Below are positions 13,557 to 36,949 of a DNA stretch of 64,000 bases, one piece after another (within the stretch, counting starts at the first letter, position 1; the number at the start of each line of letters is the position of its first letter). Source of the DNA: Brachyhypopomus gauderio (lineage: Eukaryota; Chordata; Actinopteri; Gymnotiformes; Hypopomidae). The notes under the pieces are model-generated. The model made no database searches, was not told the DNA's origin, and saw only the letters and a list, made by a program, of their open reading frames with translations. The stretch is from assembly GCF_052324685.1 (NCBI RefSeq), contig NC_135222.1, positions 8,481,373 to 8,545,372 of the forward strand, written 5' to 3'. The position numbers were made by a program, and so were the translations under genes.

Positions 13557-13760
13557 CTCTCATGATGTAGTGGTCACCAAGCAGGGACACGCCCTGTCAT
13601 TCACACACACATACACACACAGCACCTGCCCCATTCCCAATCATCTACTCATTAGATTACAGAATTACATTTACAGAACACACCTACTTTTTAAGCCCAC
13701 AGATACCTGCTGTCAGTGCAGCACATGCCAGTAAGCTGTAGCTCCTCTGCACACATCTAC
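13557..13760 (+). repeat. 3' LTR-like repeat of the gypsy element
   Basis: It shares GGTCACCAAGCAGGGACACGC-like, CACACACACAGCACCTGCC, TTTAAGCCCACAG and GCCAGT blocks with the upstream repeat, in the same order. It has a much shorter CA tract than the 5' copy. The right edge is poorly defined. Confidence 0.6.
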
Positions 13761-16700
13761 ATTTATTCAGCACTCTTGAGTTATTACTGCGACATCATCA
13801 GCATTTGTTTTGGTTATGCTTGTGTCAAGTTAAATGGAAAACAAAGGTTCTCTTAATGTTCCATATACTGTGTGCCGACATTGTCACACTGTCAAAATGT
13901 ATTTGAAGCGTACAAGGTTCTTCGCAGCTGAAGATTTTGAAGAAGTATTTTTTCCAAATATTTTCAATCTTGTCATTAAAAAAAGAAACCATTACTACCA
14001 CATTCAAGTAGGATAAGAGACTCACCTTCACCTTGGTTCCTAGTTCGTTTTGATACAGTATTAAATAGAAATAATATATTGTTTTAATTTTATTAGAGAT
14101 GATAAATACAACAATTTATCTGCAGCAAAGGCATGGTTATATATCAATTAGGCTATGGTTATATATCAATTAGGCTATGTTGCATGAAGCTTTAAACACC
14201 TCATCAGCAATTCCGCTCCACACTGTGCACAGCCTATTTCAACCTACATGTATGGTCACTGTACCAAGGTGAATTATTATATATAATATAAGTATATATA
14301 TAAGTAATTTATTAATGTAGTGCATCAAAGTTGGTATCACAATTTCTACCAACTACCATGTGACTAATGGCATCTTAACTTTCGAACACCACACCAAAAC
14401 TCTGTTTTGTGGAGGTGTGCCATCAAATGGCATGATCCTGCAGGCCTTAGACTCTCTGCTTTGGCTCTAGCCCAGTAAACCTTAAAGCCCAGGTTTTCCT
14501 TTTGTGCCACAGATGTAGGCAGGGTAGTGAGCGACGTGCACAAGCTGAAGTGCTACAGTTGTGTTATTTTGGGGACATGCACGTCCGTGTCAGTGATGAG
14601 CACCAAGTATAAATCTAGTTTTAGACGGTTTGTTCCCATTAACTGCCACTACTGCTGCACTATCATTACATCTTCGGGGTTTCGGCGCCAAAGCGAACTG
14701 GAAGGGAGCCAGAGCATAACTCACTCCAGCGTCCTTCTCCTGCTTACACACACCTATAACATTATCTCCATCGTCTACAGCCCAACATCATTAGTGCCTA
14801 ATAACTATTTTGGTGAATTTGAGTTTAGCGCTTTGAAGTCTACCCTGATATCAGGTGTTCTGGCACCCAGAATGCATTTCACTGTGCTGCTCGTGTGTTG
14901 AGTGGTGTCGTGAAGTTCATACAACTCTTCCAGCAGGCTGGTGAGAGCATGGACCTGAAACAAACAATGCCCAGCCTTGCACCTATATCACTGAGATGTT
15001 ACCCATTTGCCCCACCAGAAGGTCTCCAATGCCAGAGCTGGGGGCTTCTTTTCTATGTCTATCAATGCCAGAGCTGCTAGGCTAGATGCTACAGTTTTCA
15101 TTCCAGGTCTTTCTAATGTTCTTCCAAACCTGAGTTCTTCTCCATCAATCTACGCTTATCACTAAGAAATGCACAGATAATAATGGAGTTGTGAATGTGA
15201 ACGTGCCTCATTCAACATGTGCTTGCAACAAATGACATGAGAGCCACAATGCAGTGAAAATGCTAACATTCCTTAGCTTCAGTTAGAAGATTATATATTT
15301 TTAATGTTAAAGTAGTCTCCAATGTCAGATAGAAGTAATGGCTTTCAACTCAAAGCCTTACGAAGCAGAGGAGAAATCCAAGCCAGAGAATACAAGCACG
15401 TGCCCATTGGGAGGCACTGCCTTTCTCAAATGTGCTGAGTTAAATTAGTTAAGGAAACATCTATGAGACCAGAACAAAACAGAGAGTAAACATAATGGGC
15501 AAACAATATTAAAGGAGCGATAAGCCATTTTCCCAGTTATTCTTCTTCACATTATGAAACAACCATTTTACTGACACCTAGTGGCCTGGATGTATCAGAT
15601 ATTCTGTACAAAATTTTAAACATGGCCATTCCATGTAGGGTAACCATTCTATGGAGCATAAAGTGGTTCATTTAAGAACAACAAAGCAATGTGATAATAA
15701 TAACATTTTGGTTTTGCTACTTTTTGGTGGTAAACATGACTTTAGTTTTAAAACAGTTTAAACTCATTTAAACAGTTATAATCAGAAACAACCAAGCTCA
15801 TTAAACAGATCAGCTGACTGGTTAAAATTGGCTTTATGATTGGCTGATCATAAAATCCTTGATATATGCATACCTATGACTGCCACACAATGACTGGATT
15901 CTGTATTAATACATTAAATAATCAAAAATGTAATGTTGTGCTGCTTAGCAACAAAATTTTGTTAGTGAATTACATTGCCTGGTAAGTGATTATTGTAAAT
16001 AATAATAAGTGAAATTATTTATAAAGCACTGGTGTTTTATAAAAGCAGTAAGCCTCATCTTTGTTTCCACTTTATTTTATTTTTATTAAGTAATAAATTA
16101 ATAAATAATAAAGTCTGAAGCTTAATAAAACCTAAAATGGCAATGCTTATGGCTTATTGCTTTAATTAAAGACAATCAGAAAAAACCATAACATTAGACA
16201 AAGCTCACTAAAGCTGCTATATCGTTTTTGTTTGCTGTTGTTGTTGTTTATGATTATTTGCTTTCAAGATATTTCTTAATAAAAATGTTTTCAATCCCAT
16301 TGTCGCGCCTCTCTTTGCTTATATTTATCTACTTCCACTCAGCTCTTGAAGGAATCAATATAAACTGTATTGAATGCTTCCTGTTTTTCTCTTTGCAGTG
16401 AGCACTTACTTTCACTTCTGTACACAGTCCGATATAACCTTTCTCCAGTGGGTTTTTACCCTGTCTGTTCTTTGTGATTTTTAAACTACTTTTTTTTTGT
16501 ACTTTCACCTTTTCATTACAAGTACGTTTGCGTCCATCCTGTTGAGTGTTATACAATAGCTGTAGCTGGCAAGTACAGTTCACAAACAGCAGAAATACTT
16601 GACAAAACTCATGACACCCGGTGGGTTCATCCAGACCACATAGTTCAGGGCACAGTGTTGTCAGAACTACATTAAAGATTAAAAACGCAAAGGAATCTCA

Positions 16701-19700
16701 ACTTTCACAAAATGTACAAAAAATGCACCAGATACAAGAAATTATGGACATCCAATTTATACAATAAAATTTTCCAGAGAGAAACTTCCTCTCCTTGGAA
16801 GAGTGGTTATTACTAACTCAAATGAAATGCAGTGTATTGCCTCCCAGTAAACCAACATTTCTTCTTTATCTACATTAGTTTATGATTACATTCAGACTCT
16901 AGTTATGATTAGTCTAATGTTTCTATTATAATCAGATTATTATGCCTATGTGCACAGCAAGGTTAATGTGGAGAAGTGTTTTACGTGCTTTGGCTAATTT
17001 TTTTATACCAAGGCATACTGCGTAGGATGTTTGATTCTTGGCATCTATGTATGATTCTTGGCATATATTCCATTTGTGAATTGTGTAGGGTGTATACATT
17101 TATTAAGTACTACCTCCGCTGTCAACAAGGTGAAGGAACTGTGGCTGTTCTAGTGCAAAACCCACATTCTGTTTGATCCCCTCAGATTTCTGTGCCACTA
17201 GCTCGATAAGCATAAGATGGAACTGGCGTATATTCGATTTTCTTTGCTCCATACCTGAGGTGACAGCATGCCTTAGGGTAATTATGAGAGACTGTCAAAA
17301 TCTCCGTAGAAACACAGGCAAGACTAACTTTTTGCTGAGACTTGAGTCCTGTCAGCAGAGTACCACACTCACCTAGAATAGTCCTCGGCTCTACAAGACA
17401 ACACGGTCCAACTGTCACCGGAAATAGGGGTTAAGTGATGAAAATGATATCATTCTGTTGAAGTTCTCTTATGTCACAGACGCTGCAGTGTGGAGGCTCT
17501 GTGTGAGGCTTCGCCAGTCCAGGTTTTATTCAGGCTCCTCCCCCACCCCATGGCCCCTCCCACGCATCACTTACAACTGCAGGGTATTTATGATTGATTT
17601 ACGGACTGATTTGACACTTGTACATAGATCGGCCCCAAAACTGTCAATAGTTCCTGGTTCCAGCCGATATTGCACTTGACATATTTTATTCAGTATCAAC
17701 AAAAATAGGTTGATACCTTGGCAGATGCTGAATGTGATATTCAATAGAGCAGTGTCTGGTTTTTGGACACACACACAAAACAAGAAAAGCCCTTTGAACA
17801 CTACCTATAAAGCTTGTGCTCCTGTATTTGATGTCAGTGTAAAGCACTTTGCTGCACAAACTGTCATGGCCATATCCTGACTTAGCAGTAAGTCAAGCTA
17901 TTGAGTCTAATTAAAACATGAAAACCAAGGTGTGTTAGTTCAGTGCCACCAAACCAAAGATTTATCTTTATCTTCTGTTGAACGTTTTAAGGGTTTTTTC
18001 AGCGCTTTAGTCATTTTCTCATTCAGTCAAAACTGACACAACATTTACTGTAAACACAGCTTACAGCAATGCACAATTGCTCCTAACAGCATGTCGGTGA
18101 TCTCAGATATTTTCAGTGGCCCTTTAACCAAAGCTGACCATGTTGAAGTGTAATACATCTGCATGCCACACTTCAACAGATGTTTTGTGTCAGTTGCATT
18201 TATATAACAAGCATTTTCACAGATCAAACAGTGTGGTTCATTGCTAATAAGCAGTCATCAAATTCCAGTAGTTATTTCATACCTTTAATAAAGAGACATA
18301 ATGACTGCTGCAATATGTGTGCACTACAAGCAAAAGAAAAATTAAAAGAAATTCATACAGTTCTAGCTCAGTTCACACAGTCACACAGTTCTTCTTCCTC
18401 TTCATCTTTTCTTCCTCTGTGTCTTCTTCTTCCTCCTCGTCTTCATCTTCCTTATCTATTTTACACTTTCTACAGTAATAGTATGTGAACCTTAATTCAC
18501 CTACCAGGTTGACAGACAGTGAGAGAGAGATTGACACATCTCATATTAGTAATTATGGAGAAGTCCATCATTTGTATATTGTATGAGATGTGTCCGTCTC
18601 TCAGTGTACAATTATAATAATAATTGTTGTTGTTAACAATAACAATAATAGGTATTCAGATAATAGGTATTTAAGATGAGAAATGTTTATGAATGTATTT
18701 TTGAATAAGTATTAACATGCATGAAATCCATTATGATCCTCAAATTTAGTGTTGACAAATTCCGTTTGAGAGAGGTGCTACTATTTGAATGATTATCAAT
18801 GCTTATCAAGGCATGTCATGCAAATGTGTGTTCAGCCACCTGATTTGACAAGGTTTTCTGATTGTTCTATTCATAATTCAAAAACAGCAACATTGTTATT
18901 ACCAGCAGTAAGCATGTAGTGACATTAAAATGAAATCCTTGAGCTGCATCTGATTTTACTTCAAAAGTTCTTGAAAGCAGGTGGTGTTCCGTGTCACTGA
19001 AATCACTGTGAGTCAGAGAACTTTTGGAGGGAATTGTAGGCACTCGCTATACTGCTGATGGAGCTCCCCGGCTCTGCAGCTCATCAAACAGTTTCCCCCA
19101 GCAGGATTCCCCAGGGACCTTTGCCTGAGTCAGGCTGCAAGACACCAGATGATCTGAGAGCATTGCACCGAAGCACCATCTCCAAGGCTGCCGGGAACCT
19201 CCCCCGACGCCCTCTGTCAAAATTACAATCGAGTCTTCACCGGCTATTTACAGTATTTGTATTTTTTTATGCTCTACCCAGCACGTGACCCACTTTTTAC
19301 CAAAAGGGAGGAAGGAAGGGAGGAGAAGGAGAAAGAATGGAAGAAAGAATGAGTGAGAGAGAGAGAGAAAGGGGCACGATGAGGAGGAGAAGGCATATTA
19401 GATGAAACACCAAGACCTTCACTGTGTCACTCGTAATTAAAAATGGATTAATCAAAACTAGGCAGTAGGGTGGGCATGGGGGGTACAAAGAGTGGGGATT
19501 TTCAATTCATTACACCAGTGTGTCTGATAAGTAATTATGTAACAGTTCTCTTGTTCACCCAGAGGTCTGGGACTTTGTAGAATTAGAATGAGATCCAGAG
19601 TGGAGCAGAACTTTGAGTTCCTTTAAGGCAATGTAGCTGGGATGCATTTTCACAAAGGAAAAAAAAATTTTATATTTTCATGCTATTCAGGGCTTTCATT

Positions 19701-22700
19701 TCACCACCATAAATTCTCAGAAACACTCGGCATCTGCTCAGAATACAAATATAGACTGATATAGGCTCTTTACTAAATGCAGCAAGGTGGTGCAGGCCCT
19801 TATGTAATACTAGCCCTTAGCTGCCATGGTACATTTTATGTCCAGGGTGTTCATTTTTTTTTTCTTTTTTTACTAATATTTTAATAAAAGCACTGCATGG
19901 AGGTCTGGCAGCAGAGATGGAGCAGCGTCACCACGAGCTTCACACATCAGCTCCCACACAGTGGTTTAGTGAGCAGTGCATACTGGGAGTGGGCGATGGG
20001 CTTGCTGCAGGAGGCTGGTGAATTTTGGGTGCCAGGATGTTCAGAAGGAGCACGGCGCTCCCATTGTGAAAGAGCTCAGGCTTACGCCGGAGAAGCAGGC
20101 AGATGCACTGAGCACTGGGTACAGGCAGTTGAGAATGGCCGAACTGTGGACATGTGCAACCTCAACCTCCCTCGACACCGAGGTCAAACCAATAACTGCA
20201 GTCCTGCAGACGCACACGCGAAGGCTCCGGCACCGACGTGCCTGAATGCAAACATCTTTCTTTACTAGGTATCCTAATGATTCGATTGTTCTGGTAATTA
20301 CAGTCCTGAAGTCATTAAGAATTTTAATTAAAAAGCAGAAGGAGTCAAAGGCAAAGAAGAAGAAAAGCGAAGAACTGCTTATACCTGTCAGGACGACGGA
20401 CAATTCAATTACAGGGCGACTGGCACATGGAACTATCTATGACAGCTAAAGGTCACCCACAGGGCACGTCACAATTGCAAAAGCCAGATTTCATTTGTAA
20501 CATCTCTCTCATACCTGCAGAAAGAGCCAAAAACAACACAACGCATTCTCAAGTAGAGCCTAACGTCTTGTTATGGAGACGTTCTCAATCTCACTCAGCT
20601 TTCAGAACACCAGCAATTTGTGCCAAAACAGACAATTGAGAGCGAGGTGTGAGTGTTTCACCTTCATACCACTTTGAGACAAGCTGATCAAAGTGGGTTT
20701 TAAGGTTGCCCTTGAAATGAGTGCTAGGACGTGTTATGGTTCTAAAACACATAGTGAGACACTTCATTTACAAGAACTAAGGCCCACCAGATTTCTCAAT
20801 CTTATATTTAAATTATATCAAACAATTTTCTTTTTTCTGAGTTCAAAATAAATGAATTCATACAGAAATCAAATATAGAACGTCCGGCTGTTTTTGTTTA
20901 GTATAAAGCATCACTGTTAAATGCAAAAAAGATCCTTGGCCATTTCAACCTTCCTTTGCTTGTTGTTGCCTGAAAATAAAACTCTGATGGTGCTTCCAGA
21001 AACAACCTTGTCCAAGATGTTCCTCAAAACCGAGCATCTATCATCCGGCGCATCTGTGTTAGAAGGGAGGTGACGTGTGACTGTAATTTCCCATCACCGT
21101 TTTTCTTATTTTCAGTGCAGCTGTAGGAGCCCGGGGCAGGTGGATAAGATAGCGGAGGTCCTAAATATTCTGATTTACAGCCTAATAATGTTATACAAAA
21201 GTCAGCCAACATAGTTCCAGAATTAATGTTTTTTATAAAGTACCTTCAAATGTAGGAGCAGTCATCAATAATATCGAAGCTATAATCAGATATTTTTCAC
21301 CTAAACATATGACCAGTGTGATGTTTGCTCTAGGGTGCCTGTGCAAACAAAAATGATGGTGAGATAACATTTCCTCACTTACTTAGACTATGGTTTACTG
21401 CTTATAGAGGCTTCACATGTGGGAATAAAGAGCTCAGAAGCCTCATTCAGATCACCTTCTACTTGCTTGTCTGGTTGGTGGGGTTTTTTAGCCCAGATTT
21501 GATTGTGTTTATTTTTTTCTTTTTCTCTTTGCAATGTTGTATCCTGATTGCTTGCCTGTGTGTTTTGGCCATGGACTTTGGATTAGGCAGGTGTGTTTAT
21601 ATCCACTTTCCGGTTCTGGCATTACAACTGCGTGCACAGTAGTCAGTTTCCAGATAGCTAGACATGTTTCCTTTCTACATATCAATTTGTTTCTCATTAA
21701 ATAACATTAGGAAACATTTAAGAGCAAAGTTTTCTGTTTTCCATCATTATACATGATGCAAAAATATTGCTTTATATAATTAAAATAATAAGAATGTTTA
21801 TCTGAAAAGAATATTGTTATTCATGTCTTTACAGTCAAATCAGTTATGTATATGATGTATTTGCTCCACATAAACTGAGAAATGCATCAAGTTATTGTTC
21901 ATTACTCACACAGTTGTTTGCATGCTGATTTAGTCATTTATTCCAGCCCTACACATTCAGTGATAGAGAATGTATTTGAATATTTTTGTAAAATACTCAT
22001 GCAACATTCATGTCATTTTCCACATAATTGTATTGTTTCACTGCTAGATCTCAGATTTGCTCAACCAAATTTGGGCAATTTGGCCTTTAGCTTCTCCAGT
22101 TAGCATGTCCAGCCTAATCAAATTCAGATTGAGATTAAGTTCAGATTAAGTTCAGATTAAACCAACTCAGTGCAAAACTGCATTTGTTTTAATTAGAAAT
22201 GATATGAAAATAAGATAAAGGGAAACTTTCTGATAGCTTACTGTTTTACTCTATTCAATCTCTGCAAGCACATTTTCAGTAGGATTTTATTTTACAGTTT
22301 GGTTGCAATTGTAGGAGCTACTAAAGAGACGGGGTAAAAAAAGTTTCTAATGTGAGACACATTGCATGTCAACTACAGCCACTGACATTTCATTAACAAT
22401 GCATTCAGAAACACAATGGTGTGCCGTTTAATCATACAGACGATAGAACTGACCTGGACACATCAATATACATGTACAATAGATGTACAATTTTGCAGCA
22501 TTATGAGAAACAATGTAGAACATTGAGCTATGAATACAATACACAGCTGTGACATATCATATTCCTCAGTGCAAAATTCTTTTGGCAAGGGAAGAAGCAA
22601 TCTGAAACAATTCAAATTCACAGTCATACCACAACAACTTTATGAGACAGTATAAAGCTATTTTGTATGGGAGAGAATTTATTGGACAACCAATGTGCTG

Positions 22701-23425
22701 TTAAAATTAATTACATATTCAATAACACGAACTACTTAAAATTACCAGAAGTGCAACGTATTTTGAACCAGTGCTCATCATGACAAACAAGAAGCAGTTT
22801 TGGTCTAATCAAAGATCCATCTTGGATTGCACGCAGCTGCAGGGAGATGCAGCTTCAGCATCACCAATGCCTGGTGTTGCATAACGGCAGATATGTCCAG
22901 GGAGTCCAGGGACTGAGGCTGGTGCTTAAATGCCCTCTTTCCTCTTGCTCTCTCTCTCTCTCTGGTTCTCTGAGCTGTGGTCAAAGATTTCTACACTTGT
23001 GCATGGCAAGCAGAGCTGGCAGAAGCTGAATCTCTCTCTTGCATTCCCCAATATTTCAGCATGGACTGCACCAAGGACACAGCAACTCCAGCAAGATAAC
23101 TGCGTCAAATCAGAGAAACCCTGCAGAAGCGCAGCAGTCCTGCTAATGTAGGTCGTGACTGTGAACGTAGAATGCTCTGTCCTTTTATTTGTGAAAGGTA
23201 GTGATGACATAACCACATGGATTAATCAAATTCAAAAAAGTTTGCAAACTGTTTCTGAAACTGTGTTTCAGAAGGGACTGAAGAGAAGTGAAATACCCTT
23301 TCTGATTGATATGCTGACTGTTAAATAGAAAATTATATGTGTGATTTTGCTACTGGATGATGAAGGTGATGAAGATTGATATTTATTTTTTGTGTTTTTA
23401 AGGTTAATTTTATAACGGCACATTC

Positions 23426-23467
<42 letters not shown>

Positions 23468-24477
23468 CGAGCTATACAAAATTAGAATAAAGACTGTTAT
23501 CATTATGAACCAGTATACACCAGTATACTGTCCATGGTCCTGACATGCTGAATGAATGGCATGCCACTGTTGAAAGTACTGTCCAAGGTACTGAATGTAC
23601 TGTCCATTAACTGCACTTTTACTGTGTATTTACTGTTACTTCTCAGTCCCAGACTGGGGATGCCAGACACTGCTTGTTTTGGGTTTTCTGTTTTCTAGCA
23701 AATCTGACTTGTCTCATTATGACTTCGCAATTACCTGATGAGATGAATCAGGTGTGGTACAGCAGGGAAAACAACATTTAGCTCACTTCAGCACCATGGC
23801 AGAAAAGAGCAGCATACACCTCATTTGCTCAAAAATACAAATCTCCACTTTGTTCACCACTATGTGGTTATCTAGTGAGCAAATATCTCACTGAGTTGTT
23901 TAAATAGCCAATATAACCTACAGAACCATAAAGGAAGAATGAGACGGGATACAGGGCCATAAAACCAAAGTCATCACTGAAAAAATCATGGCTGCCGTTT
24001 GTCACCAGAGCCTTGTCCAGCCAGCGTGATCACCTTTGTCGTTTTTCTTTTTTTTATGCCATAACTGTCTGTATTACCTTCAAGTTTGCAGTAAGCTCTT
24101 TACCCTTGGGATGTGTAACCTATACTTCCTGAGGGCATTATCAAGATCTCCTTTAAAATGAATACTGTGAAGATCAATTAGAAGCTGCATGGAGGATTGA
24201 ATATACTATTTACAAATGAGATCAGTGTATTGGCAGAGATTACTGAATGCAGGAAACCTGTAGTTCATCTGTGTCAAGAACCTGGATGGGATTATTACGG
24301 GAAAATGCTGAGTCAACTAAAATAATCCTCTGTCATTTACGTGTCAGGGAGCTGGATGTTTCAAATGCATCGTGTGTAAAGAAGCCCGGGTGCTGAGCAG
24401 ACCAAGAGATGATTAAAATATGTCTGCATAATGTGCAACACTTATTTTGTTAGTGTGCCGTGAAGTGAATATTAGGC
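13761..24477. other. Intergenic, no gene seen
   Basis: About 10.7 kb of AT-rich intergenic DNA. Small landmarks: a 22-bp tandem duplication at about 14,136-14,180 (GGTTATATATCAATTAGGC twice), TA-rich sequence at 14,276-14,310, an imperfect palindrome around GTTAAC near 18,609-18,652, TTC-rich sequence at 18,390-18,450, three copies of TTCAGATTAAG near 22,122-22,160, and a pure TA tract at 23,428-23,462. The block 19,020-19,290 is more GC-balanced and could be conserved non-coding DNA. Open frames of up to about 124 codons (for example 14,527-14,901 and 19,897-20,268) lack family motifs and paired splice sites. Confidence 0.6.
23428..23462. repeat. (TA)n microsatellite
   Basis: A run of alternating TA of about 33 bp followed by an A-rich end. 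Confidence 0.95.
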
Positions 24478-24917
24478 CGACACAAATGCTGAGAAAAGCA
24501 AGATATATTAGAGGCAAATCCAAAATCAGGTTCAGTACAACAGTCAAAAGTCACAGCACTAATATGGACAGATCTGGAATACATAATCACGAAAACAGAA
24601 AGCTGAACATGTTAACTTAAGGAAACTAAGAACAGACAAACTGAGAAACTCAACAGACACAAGCCTATACAACGAACATGACAGAGGCCGCATGCAGACA
24701 GAGGCTACGTATGGTAGAACCATCAACAAAGCAACTAAGGAAACATGGGGCACAATTAACGACTAATTATTAACGAGGAAAGGATAAAAATGAAGAACAG
24801 AGAACTAAAAGAGGGGTGGAATAAAAAACAAAACAAGACAAGAAGCACATGGAATGAAAACAATGAAGTAAAGCAAAACAAAGCACAGGACAGAGATAGC
24901 AGGGCCAACCGTGACAG
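24478..24917 (-). mobile_element. Probable solo LTR or other retroelement remnant
   Basis: On the minus strand this starts TGTCACGGTTGG and continues as a pyrimidine-rich (plus-strand A-rich) segment, including repeated AAACAAAACAAG-like words on the plus strand. TGTCACGG starts and this skewed composition are typical of fish gypsy LTRs. No coding region is attached and the far boundary near 24,478 is a guess. It could instead be a non-coding part of another element. Confidence 0.4.
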
Positions 24918-36672
<11,755 letters not shown>

Positions 36673-36678
36673 TTTATT
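36673..36678 (-). terminator. mrpl46 polyadenylation signal (AATAAA)
   Basis: TTTATT on the plus strand gives AATAAA in the mrpl46 sense, about 270 bases after the stop codon. ATTAAA variants lie closer to the stop at 36,717-36,722 and 36,746-36,751, so the true cleavage site is uncertain. Confidence 0.5.
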
Positions 36679-36747
36679 AGTCAGTCAGCCACATTCTGCC
36701 TACGACACCCCATTCATTTAATCAACCAATCAAACCGTGGACTTATT

Positions 36748-36790
36748 TAATCAGTTATGTCACGCTTGGTCACAGCACCATAACTGATTA
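36748..36790. repeat. Perfect 12-bp inverted repeat in the mrpl46 3' UTR region
   Basis: Arms TAATCAGTTATG (36,748-36,759) and CATAACTGATTA (36,779-36,790) with a 19-base spacer. It lies between the mrpl46 stop codon and the canonical AATAAA, so it would fold as a hairpin in the 3' UTR. One arm overlaps a possible ATTAAA signal. Confidence 0.8.
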
Positions 36791-36949
36791 TGCCGAGCGA
36801 GCGGCCAAGAAACGGACTCGGACGTTGTGGTTCATATCAGGACAGAAGAGGTGCAGCCGTCCATTTTGTTGCCATTCCATTTATGAGGAGTTGGAAGACC
36901 TAGCGTCACATGTCCACGTGGGGACCACGTCCTTGGCACGTGTCCCACA

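Larger units (their letters stand above)
11318..13760 (+). mobile_element. Decayed Ty3/gypsy chromovirus remnant with LTR-like ends
   Basis: A plus-strand LTR retrotransposon fossil. Direct repeats flank it at about 11,318-11,600 and 13,557-13,750, sharing GCACCTGCCCCATTCC, TTTAAGCCCACAG and a CA tract. Between them lie pol fragments: the RT thumb with the WPKPQTHRDLQR segment (11,680-11,720), a DASDV RNase H start (about 11,914), an RNase H tail with ADALSR (12,233-12,252), an integrase zinc-binding segment (12,416-12,560), an integrase core with DEFSKMVLF (12,680-12,715) and YHPQVNGHVERVNQ (12,883-12,930), and a chromodomain-like piece with VVDWEAYGLEE (13,437-13,470). Gag, protease and most of RT are missing. 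Many frameshifts and stops make it a dead copy. Confidence 0.82.

Noticed and set aside
14527..14901. 124-codon ORF with a LKCYSC start like a Ly6/uPAR domain
   Set aside because: Only one short motif matches; the other cysteines of the fold, a signal peptide and splice partners are lacking.
19897..20268. 123-codon ORF, with overlapping ORFs in other frames
   Set aside because: No family motif, no exon-like boundaries and all frames equally open.
22926..23216. 96-codon minus-strand ORF with EREREESK-like end
   Set aside because: The charged end comes from a CT microsatellite; no other motif.
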